NCBI GenBank assembly: GCA_963784425.1
Contig: CAWARM010000007.1
Location: forward strand, 186,001 to 250,000
Direction: 5' to 3'
DNA length: 64,000 bases
DNA from: SHZL01 sp963784425
Lineage (GTDB): Bacteria > Pseudomonadota > Gammaproteobacteria > Xanthomonadales > SZUA-36
The position numbers and the translations under genes were made by a program. Below, piece after piece: positions 17,060 through 25,050 of the stretch. The notes beneath the pieces are model-generated. The model saw only the letters and a list, made by a program, of their open reading frames with translations. It had not been told where the DNA came from and made no database searches. Position 1 is the stretch's first letter. Each line of letters starts with the position of its first letter.

Positions 17060-18210
17060 CCGAATTCATCAACCGTTTTCGACCCAGCAAGGGCGAAATC
17101 GAACGCCGTTATGCCAATACCCGCAAGGCCATGGAAAAGCATGGTCTTGACTACCTGGTCATCAGCGGCAGCGAGTACAGCGGTTTCGAAGGTGCTGTGC
17201 GCTACATGTGCGGATTCCTGATACTGCACCGTTACGCGTACGTCATCGTGTCGCTGACCGATGATCCGGTATGTGTGTTTCCCCGCGAAGCGACCTGGGT
17301 GGGAGACCATAGCGCCACGTTCATCGAGCGTCGTGAGTTCCCGCCCCATTGCGGCGAGTGGATGGCCGAGTACCTCAAGGCCAAGGGCGCGAAAAAGGTC
17401 GGTGTCTACGGCCTGGAATACATCATCAATGTACGTGACTACCGCGCGCTGGCTGCGGGTGGTTTCGAGATCGTCGATTTCGAGATTCCCTTTGACTATG
17501 CGCGGGCGCAGAAGAGCGACGAAGAAATGGCCTCGGTGCGGCACTCGATGGAGATCAACAAGCAGGGTGTGCTCAAGGTGATTCAGTCCTACGAGGCGGG
17601 CAAGACCGAAGCCGAACTGATGGGCGTGGCCGAGCACTACTTCACCACGGCCGGGTGCGCGCGCAGCACCATGGACATGGTGTGTACCGGGCCCAATGGT
17701 TCCATACGGCCGCAGATGGTGTTTCCCAGCCAGCGCCCGGTACAGGACAGCGACAGCTTGATGTATGGCCTGGAGATTGCCGGGGAGGGAGGGCATTGGG
17801 TGGAGTTTTCGCGCCCGCTGGCGCCCAATGGTTTCGATCCCGTCATGCAGGAAATGATGCAGGCCTACCTGGAATTCCACGAGTTGGCCAGGGAGCACAT
17901 GAAAGCGGGCAATAACGCCGAGGCAGTCAGCCGGGCCTGCATGAAGCCGATCTTTGACCGGGGCTACCGCTCAGGGCATGTCTGCGGCCATTCCATTGGC
18001 ATGACCATGATTGAAATGCCGCGCATCGGCGAAGGCTTCGACTTCGTGTTGCCGGAAAACATGGTGTGCTCCATGCATCCGCATTTCATGACCCAGGACC
18101 GCACCCACTCACTGTACTTCCAGGAAACCTACCGGGTCGGCCGGGACAACGGGGAAGCGCTGTCAGGTGTGCCCTACACTGTCTACCACGGCGGGGAAGA
18201 CAGCTTCTGA
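17056..18210 (+). CDS. M24-fold (creatinase / Xaa-Pro peptidase-like) protein with altered metal ligands
   Basis: The 384-residue pita-bread protein has an N-terminal creatinase-N-like domain (about 1-150) and a C-terminal M24 domain. The ATG at 17056 has GGAGG upstream and overlaps panE by 4 bp. The usual two-metal centre is not preserved. Where peptidases have two aspartates the protein shows GLEIAGEGGHWVEFSR with glutamates, the glutamate-before-proline motif reads SMHPHF with His, and only GHSIGM and the final QET region look normal. Creatinase likewise lacks the metals, so a non-peptidase hydrolase acting on a small C-N compound is plausible. The substrate is unknown. Confidence 0.75.
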   Translation: MTEFINRFRPSKGEIERRYANTRKAMEKHGLDYLVISGSEYSGFEGAVRYMCGFLILHRYAYVIVSLTDDPVCVFPREATWVGDHSATFIERREFPPHCGEWMAEYLKAKGAKKVGVYGLEYIINVRDYRALAAGGFEIVDFEIPFDYARAQKSDEEMASVRHSMEINKQGVLKVIQSYEAGKTEAELMGVAEHYFTTAGCARSTMDMVCTGPNGSIRPQMVFPSQRPVQDSDSLMYGLEIAGEGGHWVEFSRPLAPNGFDPVMQEMMQAYLEFHELAREHMKAGNNAEAVSRACMKPIFDRGYRSGHVCGHSIGMTMIEMPRIGEGFDFVLPENMVCSMHPHFMTQDRTHSLYFQETYRVGRDNGEALSGVPYTVYHGGEDSF

Positions 18211-18231
18211 GCTTCTCCGGCCACCGGGCGG

Positions 18232-18768
18232 TTAAATTTCCCTGATGATGCCGGAATACAGGCCATCCAGCAGGTCGTTGGCGGCAAGGCCGGCCTCGTT
18301 AATCTCGCCCTCGCGGTAAATGCGAATGTTGAGTTGGCCCTCGCCATCGTCGGCCAGCACATCGAAGCGGGTCTTATCCATCAGCAGGAAGGACTTACCA
18401 ACGGGCTGGATATGCAAAATGGATTGCTCTTTGTGGATCTTGGCCACGCGGCTGGAAATGGCCGCGATCAGTTGGTCCATCTGCTGCTGCAGTTGCTCCG
18501 CGCTGAGTGATTGGCCCGCCGGCGTCAGCTCCAGCGTACAGGCTGGTGGTGGACCGATGGCGCGGAGGAACTGGTGGCTGTCGGCTGCGCCGTTTCCTGC
18601 GGCCTGCTCCAATAGCTTGAAAGCCACCTGGTAGCGGTCCGAACCGCTACCCTGCGCGGGTACGAAACTTATGTCGACCAGGCTGACCGGCTTGCCGCGG
18701 ATGTCCGTATCTGGCGAGATCCTTAAAGAATCCAGCCGGTACTGTTCAAAGAAACGTGCCAGTTTCAT
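18232..18768 (-). CDS. Hypothetical cytoplasmic protein
   Basis: The 178-residue protein from ATG 18768 has an AAGGAG ribosome site 6-7 bp upstream; 13 more codons are open beyond it. There is no signal peptide or membrane segment. A central segment (SAEQLQQQMDQLIAAISSRVAKIHKEQS, about 108-135) looks like an amphipathic or coiled helix. The ends are mixed alpha/beta (FDVLADDGEGQLNIRIYREGEI). I do not recognise the family. It lies 120 bp downstream of a TonB receptor gene in the same direction and converges on the M24-fold gene. Confidence 0.6.
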   Translation of the reverse strand: MKLARFFEQYRLDSLRISPDTDIRGKPVSLVDISFVPAQGSGSDRYQVAFKLLEQAAGNGAADSHQFLRAIGPPPACTLELTPAGQSLSAEQLQQQMDQLIAAISSRVAKIHKEQSILHIQPVGKSFLLMDKTRFDVLADDGEGQLNIRIYREGEINEAGLAANDLLDGLYSGIIREI

Positions 18769-18888
18769 CAAGCACTCCTTGGTCTCAAGCGGAGGATGGA
18801 TCGCCAATTCTTCAGAAGGCGATCCGCTACTGCGGGCCCTGGTCCGAACCGGCGCCCTGTAGTTCAGGGCGCCGGCAGGAGAGGTGTA

Positions 18889-21378
18889 TCAGAAGTTGTA
18901 TCTTATCTCTACGCCATACCAGCGGGGTAGCTGGTAGGACACTTCGTTGCAACCGCACAAAGTTGCAAGGTCAAAGCCCTGGATGCCGGCGCGATCATCG
19001 GTGAGGTTCTGCCCCATCAGTGCAAAATCCCAGGTATCGTCAGCCGTGGCCCAGGACCAGCGCAGGTTCAGCAGGAAGTAGCTGTCAAACTTGTCGGCGT
19101 CAAAGTTACGCAGGTTGTAGTAGAAGGAACTCGAATAAGCGCCATCGACGGCGACAGCCATGTTCCCGCCAAAGGCTTCCCATTCGTAGCGTACCAGGCC
19201 GGAGGACTTGAACTTGGGTGCGTAGTTCGGTCGCACATTGCGCGGCGGCAGGGGCGAACCAATGCGTAGCGGAACGTCTTTCACCGTCGGGTCCATCCAC
19301 GACACGCCGAACACGATATCCCAGCCATCCGCAGGTGATGTCTGTACCTGGAACTCAATGCCATAGTTATCCGCGTCGCTGTTGATCACAACGCCGGAGA
19401 CGCCGGTGAACAGGAAGGTCTGGTAATCCTTGTAGTCGTAGTAGAAGGTATCCAGCTGGAACCGCGTGAGACCGGACTCGGTAGTCAGCTTGAATCCCGC
19501 TTCGATGGTGCTGAGGATTTCCTCATTGTAGGGAAGGTAAGAAGGGGGGAATCCCAGTCCGCCCGGGATGGGTGCATTGTAGCTGGCTGCTTTCACACCA
19601 CGGTTCAAGCTGATATAGGTCAGCAGGTTATCGTTGGGTGTGTAGTTGAGTTGCAGTTTTCCCGCCCAGAGGTTATCCCCCCGGTCGTCGGTGTAGTAGG
19701 GCGCGTCAATACCAGGGGTGACGGCAGTGATGTTGAAGAAGGGTTCACCCACGTTGGCCGTGTAATTGCTTTGGTTGAAAAATAAACCCTGGAGCATGGA
19801 GTAGTCTTTTTCTTCCCGCATCAAACGCAAGCCGGTGATCAGGGTGAAATTTTCGGCGAAGTCCCACTCGTACTGGCCAAACAAGGAATAGTTTTTGGTT
19901 TTAAGGTGCGCCTGCACGCCGATATCGGCGCCGGCAGGGAACGGGAAACCGCCCAGATAGGCCGGTATGCTGTTGGCCGGCGCTTTCAGGCCATTGTTCG
20001 ATTTGGTATCTATATCCAGGTAGAAGAAACCGACGACCCAGTCGGAAACGTCAGTAGATCCCGTCAGGCGAACTTCCTGGGTGAAACTGGTGGCATCGAC
20101 ACCGGCATAGTTAGCCAATTGATTGACGGGAGCTGAGTCCACGTCGATGAACAGTAGCTTTTCGTAGTCCTTGTAGTCAGTCACGGACGTCAATTTCAGG
20201 TTGTCGTCGTAATCATGCTCGATCCGCAGATTAACGCCCCAGGTATCCGTCCAGCCGTTGTTCTTGAAGGCGAAGTCGCCGGAGGTTTTCAGGCCGTCGC
20301 CGTCGGGATCCACGTAACCAAAGAAGTCGGTACCGGCGCCAAAACGTCCCACCAGGTCGCCACCCGGGTCGTTCAGGCCAAATAATCCATTGTTGTTGGT
20401 ATCGCCACCAAAATCGTTGCCGCCGAGCCCTATGCCGGTACGGGACTCTCCCGGGTTGGTAACATCGATGACGTTGATCAATTCACCGACACCATTGGTG
20501 CCATCAAACACACCAATGGTGGGTTTGGACTGATAGGGGCCGGTGGCAAAATCGGTACTCGCGTAATTGCCAGACAAGGTAACCGCCGTTGCGTCACTGG
20601 GCTGGAACAGCATGGTGCCGCGCAAAGCCCAGGTGTCATCGTCGCCCATGTCAGCACCGGCGCCAGCCCCGGGTGAGTTGGGTGTACCAGAGCCGAGAGA
20701 ACCTGCACCGACTGCAGCATAAGGGTAGATGTTCTTCAGGTAGGGGTCGGCCTTGTTGTAATAAACCGCAATGCGGCCTGCCACTGTATCACTGAACGGT
20801 CCGCCTACAGCGCCTTCAAAGCGGAACGAATTGGCGTTGGTGGGTGAATCAAACCAGCCATAGGTAATGTCGCCATAGCCTTCAACCCCGTCGAAGTTAG
20901 GTTTGCGGCTGATGTAATGGATCAGGCCGCCGGTGGCGTTGCGCCCGAACAGGGTGCCCTGGGGTCCCTTGAGGACTTCCACCCGGTCGATATCGAAGAC
21001 CGCAAAAGTCTGGGCCTGGGCGATGGCGATGTAGCCTTCATCCAGGTAGACCGCGTTGGGTGATTCGATGATGTCGTTGAAGTCGTTCTGGGTCACACCG
21101 CGTATGGAGAACTGGGTATTCTGGCCGGCGATGTTGCCGCTGATGTGCAAACCGGGGGTGAACTTGGCAATGTCGAAGCTCTTCTGGATGTCCAGGACGC
21201 GAAGCTGGTCTGAGTTGAAGGCCGTGATGGCAATGCCTACATCCTGCAGCGATTGTTCGCGCTTTTGGGCCGTGACTTTGATTTCTTCGAGCATGACCTG
21301 GGCGCTCACCGGCAGCGCGAATAACAGGCTGAGACCAAAGGACAGGCAAAGGAATAACGGCTTGTTCGGATTTTTCAT
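18889..21378 (-). CDS. TonB-dependent outer-membrane receptor
   Basis: The 829-residue protein has a signal peptide ending at VSAQ. MLEEIKVTAQKREQSLQDVGIAITAF is the typical start of the TonB box and plug domain in large catabolic receptors. The plug motifs FSIRGVTQNDFN and VLKGPQGTLFGRNATGGLIHYISRKP are intact. The C-terminus ends in aromatic GVEIRYNF, the outer-membrane insertion signal. Such receptors import scarce organic substrates with ExbBD-TonB energy. Adjacency to an NCS1 permease (129 bp) and the catabolic cluster suggests it brings the pathway substrate across the outer membrane. Confidence 0.92.
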   Translation of the reverse strand: MKNPNKPLFLCLSFGLSLLFALPVSAQVMLEEIKVTAQKREQSLQDVGIAITAFNSDQLRVLDIQKSFDIAKFTPGLHISGNIAGQNTQFSIRGVTQNDFNDIIESPNAVYLDEGYIAIAQAQTFAVFDIDRVEVLKGPQGTLFGRNATGGLIHYISRKPNFDGVEGYGDITYGWFDSPTNANSFRFEGAVGGPFSDTVAGRIAVYYNKADPYLKNIYPYAAVGAGSLGSGTPNSPGAGAGADMGDDDTWALRGTMLFQPSDATAVTLSGNYASTDFATGPYQSKPTIGVFDGTNGVGELINVIDVTNPGESRTGIGLGGNDFGGDTNNNGLFGLNDPGGDLVGRFGAGTDFFGYVDPDGDGLKTSGDFAFKNNGWTDTWGVNLRIEHDYDDNLKLTSVTDYKDYEKLLFIDVDSAPVNQLANYAGVDATSFTQEVRLTGSTDVSDWVVGFFYLDIDTKSNNGLKAPANSIPAYLGGFPFPAGADIGVQAHLKTKNYSLFGQYEWDFAENFTLITGLRLMREEKDYSMLQGLFFNQSNYTANVGEPFFNITAVTPGIDAPYYTDDRGDNLWAGKLQLNYTPNDNLLTYISLNRGVKAASYNAPIPGGLGFPPSYLPYNEEILSTIEAGFKLTTESGLTRFQLDTFYYDYKDYQTFLFTGVSGVVINSDADNYGIEFQVQTSPADGWDIVFGVSWMDPTVKDVPLRIGSPLPPRNVRPNYAPKFKSSGLVRYEWEAFGGNMAVAVDGAYSSSFYYNLRNFDADKFDSYFLLNLRWSWATADDTWDFALMGQNLTDDRAGIQGFDLATLCGCNEVSYQLPRWYGVEIRYNF

Positions 21379-21507
21379 AATTCCCCCGTGATGAGTACAG
21401 GTTTACTGCTGAATTCCATGGGCGGGCGCTGATGTGATGCGAGCGTGAGCACACAGAAACTGTGCTGGAGTTTAACCTGTTTTTAACTTTTTGCCACCTG
21501 CTCTGGG

Positions 21508-22917
21508 TCAAGTACTTGGTTTGGGGCGCAATACCGTCAGGCGCAGTACCGGATAGATCACGGCCACCAGCGCCAGCGAGCTCAGCACTTCGATGGGTTG
21601 TGCCGGTTTGAGTAGCCAGTGGGCGCCGTAAACCGCTGCCAGGATGGCCACCAGGCCGGCCCAGTTAACCGTCTCATGCTCACTTTGCGGGCATGGAAGC
21701 CGTGGGCTGACGACGTAGTAGTCAAGGATGATGGTAGCGGCCAGCGCGCTCAACAACACCCCCAGCAGCTTGATCCACCCCTCGACAAAGTGCAGGATTT
21801 CCCCGTACAACATGCCGAGCGCCAGCAGGTTGGCCAGCACCACGAAGGTAAAACGGCCCGGCCGCCAGCCCGTCAGGGCATCGCCCAGGTTGGCGATGCA
21901 CAGGGAGGCGCTGTAGGTATTGAGCACCTGGGCTTTGGCTTGCGCCAGGATCATCAGCAGGAAGCCTGCCACCCCGCCAAACACCATGAAGGTGGCGGCA
22001 ATGCTGTCGGGACTGCGCAGCACCTGCTGGTGCGCGCTTTCAGCCGACATGCCAACCACGTCGGTGAAGTAGGCAATCATGGTCGGCGCGGCAGATTTCA
22101 TCAATATACCCCCGATGGTCATCATCACCAGGGACTGGACAAAAATTGCGATCATGGCGGCCGTAGCGACGTGGGCGGTGGACTTGCCGTAGCGGCCAAA
22201 GTCGGCGGTATTGAGCGCCAGGGCGCAGGCGGGACCGACCAGCAGGTTAAGCGCGAATACGAACTTGTCCGTATCGGAGTCAATACCCATGCCGGCCAGC
22301 GTCATGGCGTCCATCTGGCTGGCAAACAGCAGGCTGTCCATGCTCAGCGGCGCAGCACCGGTCAGAACGGTAACCATCATCCAGGCCAGCACCAGCAGGA
22401 AGCCAACAATCATCAGCGAAGAGGTGCGCGTAACCAGCCGGAAACCAAAGGCGGTCAGGAGAATCCAGCTCAGCGTCATGCAGCCATACAACACCAGACG
22501 CGCGATCCAGTCGTCCTGCCATTTGAAGAAAAACAGGAACCCGCGGTACAGCAGGCCGTTTTCCACTGCCAGGAACCCGACGATCAGGAAACCAAAAATG
22601 ATCGACGCCAGGGCGGAACCACGCACACCGAGGCCGTATTTCCGCGTAATGAGCGTATTGGACAAACCGGTTTCCACCGTGACCCGGGCCAGGGCCAGGC
22701 CCAGCGCGCTGCCAATGGCAAAGGACACGATACCGGCCAGCAGGGCAATCTTGACGCCGGCCACGAAACACACCACGGCGCCAAAAAACATGATCACCAG
22801 CGTGGTAATCAGGCCCACCGTGTTCCAGGCGATTTTCAGCCAGTTTTCACGCTCGCCGGGAGGGACGCTCTCAAGGGCGTGGTCCTCCATGATGGCGCTT
22901 AAACCGGGTTTAACCAT
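21508..22917 (-). CDS. NCS1-family (purine/cytosine/hydantoin-type) permease
   Basis: The 469-residue inner-membrane protein from ATG 22917 has about 12 membrane segments. A TTG at 22950 and an ATG at 22890 are alternative starts. It has the NCS1 layout: soluble N-terminus with SVPPGEREN, a GLSNTLITRKYGLGVRGSA loop, LNTADFGRYGKS (the family motif of CodB/Mhp1-like carriers) and LILAQAKAQVLNTYSASLCIANL. NCS1 carriers bring in nucleobases, allantoin, hydantoins or related heterocycles by Na+ or H+ symport. Together with the TonB receptor and the molybdenum hydroxylase next door it points to an N-heterocyclic substrate. Confidence 0.82.
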   Translation of the reverse strand: MVKPGLSAIMEDHALESVPPGERENWLKIAWNTVGLITTLVIMFFGAVVCFVAGVKIALLAGIVSFAIGSALGLALARVTVETGLSNTLITRKYGLGVRGSALASIIFGFLIVGFLAVENGLLYRGFLFFFKWQDDWIARLVLYGCMTLSWILLTAFGFRLVTRTSSLMIVGFLLVLAWMMVTVLTGAAPLSMDSLLFASQMDAMTLAGMGIDSDTDKFVFALNLLVGPACALALNTADFGRYGKSTAHVATAAMIAIFVQSLVMMTIGGILMKSAAPTMIAYFTDVVGMSAESAHQQVLRSPDSIAATFMVFGGVAGFLLMILAQAKAQVLNTYSASLCIANLGDALTGWRPGRFTFVVLANLLALGMLYGEILHFVEGWIKLLGVLLSALAATIILDYYVVSPRLPCPQSEHETVNWAGLVAILAAVYGAHWLLKPAQPIEVLSSLALVAVIYPVLRLTVLRPKPST

Positions 22918-23091
22918 GAGCGGTGAGCCTGCCTGGGGAATGCACTGCAACCGGAAGTCTATGGGTTCGTCAATTTCAAGGCAAATAAGCGTTTTCAGGT
23001 CGAAGCCGATGTGCTAGCGTAGCAACCCTGCCACGAGTTAATAGAAGCTATACAGGTACACTGCTGATCATCTCACTTTCGGAAGCCGCTC

Positions 23092-23985
23092 ATGTATCCC
23101 GCACCATTTAAATACCACCGCGCGAACTCCATTGCCCATGCCATTGAGCTGTTGTCAGGAATTGGAGAGGGGGCGCGAGTCCTGGCCGGCGGCCAGTCAC
23201 TGCTGCCACTGCTGAAACTCCGTTTTGATGAACCGACCGACCTGGTGGATGTAGCTCGCATCCCGGGACTGGCCGGCATAGACACCCATGCCGGCACGGC
23301 CAGTCTTGGGGCACTTGCAACACACCGGCAGATCGCGCTGTCTGCCCTGGCCGCTGCGGTACCCATAGTTTCGGATTGTGCCCATGGCATTGCGGACAAC
23401 CAGGTGCGCAGTCGCGGAACGATTGGAGGCTCCGTTGCCTCTGGCGATCCCAGTTGTGACTGGCCGGCCCTCCTGCACACCCTGGATGCGCAGATTCACT
23501 GCCGCGGCCCCAACGGGGAACGGACGCTGGACATCAATGGTTTTGTCCAGGACTTGTACCAGACCGGTTTGCAGCCAGGCGAACTTATCACCGGCGTACG
23601 ATTTGCCCTTCCGGGTGCCGGCACTGGCGGCGCCTACTGTGCCTTCAAGCGCTGCGCGCCGGCATTTCCAACCACCTCCGTGGGTGTGCAACTGAAACTT
23701 AAGGATGGCCAGGTAGTCAGTGCGCGCATTGCCATGGGCTCTTCCGGTCCGACCCCCATTCGTTCACACGAGGCGGAAGCGGAATTAACGGGCGGCAGCC
23801 TCAGCAAAGAACGGGTTGCCAGGGCAGCTGATGCAGCTGTTGCCTCGGCCAGCCCATTTGATGATCAACGGGGACCGGCCGCGTTCAAGCGCCAGCTGAT
23901 TGCCACGTTGACCCGGCGCGCAATTGGAATTGCACAGCGCCGCGCCAGCGGGGAAACCATCAAGAACAGCCACGAGTACTACTGA
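23092..23985 (+). CDS. Molybdenum hydroxylase FAD subunit (CoxM-like)
   Basis: The 297-residue protein of the CO-dehydrogenase medium-subunit fold has the FAD motifs ARVLAGGQSLLPLLK (about 24-38) and RGTIGGSVASGDPSCDWPA (about 108-126). It passes electrons from the FeS subunit to its acceptor. It begins the set CoxM-CoxS-CoxG-CoxL with a GGAAG ribosome site. The stop lies 1 bp before the first candidate ATG of the FeS subunit. Confidence 0.92.
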   Translation: MYPAPFKYHRANSIAHAIELLSGIGEGARVLAGGQSLLPLLKLRFDEPTDLVDVARIPGLAGIDTHAGTASLGALATHRQIALSALAAAVPIVSDCAHGIADNQVRSRGTIGGSVASGDPSCDWPALLHTLDAQIHCRGPNGERTLDINGFVQDLYQTGLQPGELITGVRFALPGAGTGGAYCAFKRCAPAFPTTSVGVQLKLKDGQVVSARIAMGSSGPTPIRSHEAEAELTGGSLSKERVARAADAAVASASPFDDQRGPAAFKRQLIATLTRRAIGIAQRRASGETIKNSHEYY

Positions 23986-24005
23986 TATGAGCCCTACTGA
24001 TATGA
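23980..24005. repeat. 11-bp sequence repeated at 15-bp spacing across the coxM-coxS junction
   Basis: TACTGATATGA occurs at 23980-23990 and 23995-24005. The first copy contains the end of coxM and an ATG, the second another in-frame ATG. The duplication therefore gives the FeS-subunit gene two alternative starts. Confidence 0.7.
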
Positions 24006-24499
24006 ACGAGCGAATTGGTATCACCGTCACAGTTAACGGCAAGGCCTACCAGAGGCAGGTGGAACCGCGCCTGTTGCTGGTGCAGTTCATTCGCGATGAA
24101 TTGCTGCTGACCGGGACACACATCGGCTGCGACACCAGCTATTGCGGGGCTTGCACGGTGTTGCTCAATGATGAACCGGTCAAATCCTGCACGGTACTGG
24201 CAGTGCAAGCCGATGGCTGCGAAGTGCGCACAGTGGAAGGCTTGGAGCAGGATGGCAAACTGCACCCGCTGCAGCAGGCCTTTTCCGAGCACCACGCTTT
24301 GCAGTGCGGCTTTTGCACTCCTGGCATGTTGATGTCATCAGTGCATCTGCTGGAGACCAATCCGCAACCCAGCGCTCTGGAAATCCGCAAGGGCATCCAG
24401 GGCAATTTGTGCCGCTGCACCGGTTACAAAAACATTTTCGAGGCCATTGCTGCTGCAGCACAGGATATGCAGCAAGGCGCCGGGAAGGGCGGCAGCTGA
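23987..24499 (+). CDS. Molybdenum hydroxylase [2Fe-2S] subunit (CoxS-like)
   Basis: About 170 residues. The N-terminal plant-type ferredoxin domain has GCDTSYCGACTVLL plus a further Cys (VKSC). The C-terminal four-helix domain binds the second cluster through CGFCTPG and CRCTGY. It relays electrons from the molybdenum site to FAD in the neighbouring subunit. The start is ambiguous: ATG at 23987 or ATG at 24002, created by a short duplication; neither has a strong ribosome site, so coupling to coxM translation is likely. The gene ends where coxG begins. Confidence 0.92.
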   Translation: MSPTDMNERIGITVTVNGKAYQRQVEPRLLLVQFIRDELLLTGTHIGCDTSYCGACTVLLNDEPVKSCTVLAVQADGCEVRTVEGLEQDGKLHPLQQAFSEHHALQCGFCTPGMLMSSVHLLETNPQPSALEIRKGIQGNLCRCTGYKNIFEAIAAAAQDMQQGAGKGGS

Positions 24500-25045
24500 G
24501 TGAGCAACTACACCTTCAATGGTGATTTTACCGTGCCGACCTCGCGCGAGCAGGTCTACGTGGTTTTGTCCGATGTATCGCGCTTCGCTCCACTGTTGCC
24601 CACCTACCTGTCACACGAGTTGAAAGAGGATGGTTCCGCACTCGTGAAGGTCAAGGTTGGCGTGGGCAAGATTCACGGCACGGGCGAGGTTGTCCTGAAG
24701 TCCGAGGAGACGATTGCGCCCCTGCGCGCCAGTTATGCAGGCAAAGGCAAAGTCATGGGTGGCGTGTTCAATCTGAACGCCGGGTTTGAGCTGGAAGACG
24801 TTGGCACGGATCTGACCCGGGTCGTCTGGCGCGGCGAAGTGGCTATGTTTGGCAAACTGGTTTCCCTTGCCGGTGGCCTGGTCAAGCCCGTAGCGGAGCG
24901 CGACATCAACGCCATGATCAAGGCCGTGCAAACCGAATTTGGCGGCGTCATCGAGGCCGAACCGGTTGTGGTGGCTCGCCCGGGTCTGATCACCCGCTTC
25001 CTTGCCTGGCTGAAACGGCTATTCAACATTCGAGATCGAGGATAA
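24500..25045 (+). CDS. CoxG-like SRPBCC protein
   Basis: The 181-residue protein starts with GTG directly after the coxS stop. The CoxG/SRPBCC fold is recognisable from FTVPTSREQVYVVLSDVSRFAPLLPTYL and VKVGVGKIHGTGEVVL. The C-terminus (LITRFLAWLKRLFNIRDRG) is an amphipathic basic helix suited to membrane attachment. CoxG proteins help recruit or mature molybdenum hydroxylases at the membrane. Its position between coxS and coxL in one tight operon supports that role. A second, unrelated-tail copy lies at 38675-39247. Confidence 0.85.
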   Translation: MSNYTFNGDFTVPTSREQVYVVLSDVSRFAPLLPTYLSHELKEDGSALVKVKVGVGKIHGTGEVVLKSEETIAPLRASYAGKGKVMGGVFNLNAGFELEDVGTDLTRVVWRGEVAMFGKLVSLAGGLVKPVAERDINAMIKAVQTEFGGVIEAEPVVVARPGLITRFLAWLKRLFNIRDRG

Positions 25046-25050
25046 ATGAC

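Noticed and set aside
21619..22902. A 427-codon plus-strand open frame, very rich in His and Gln
   Set aside because: Antisense shadow of the NCS1 permease. Hydrophobic codons read backwards give this composition.
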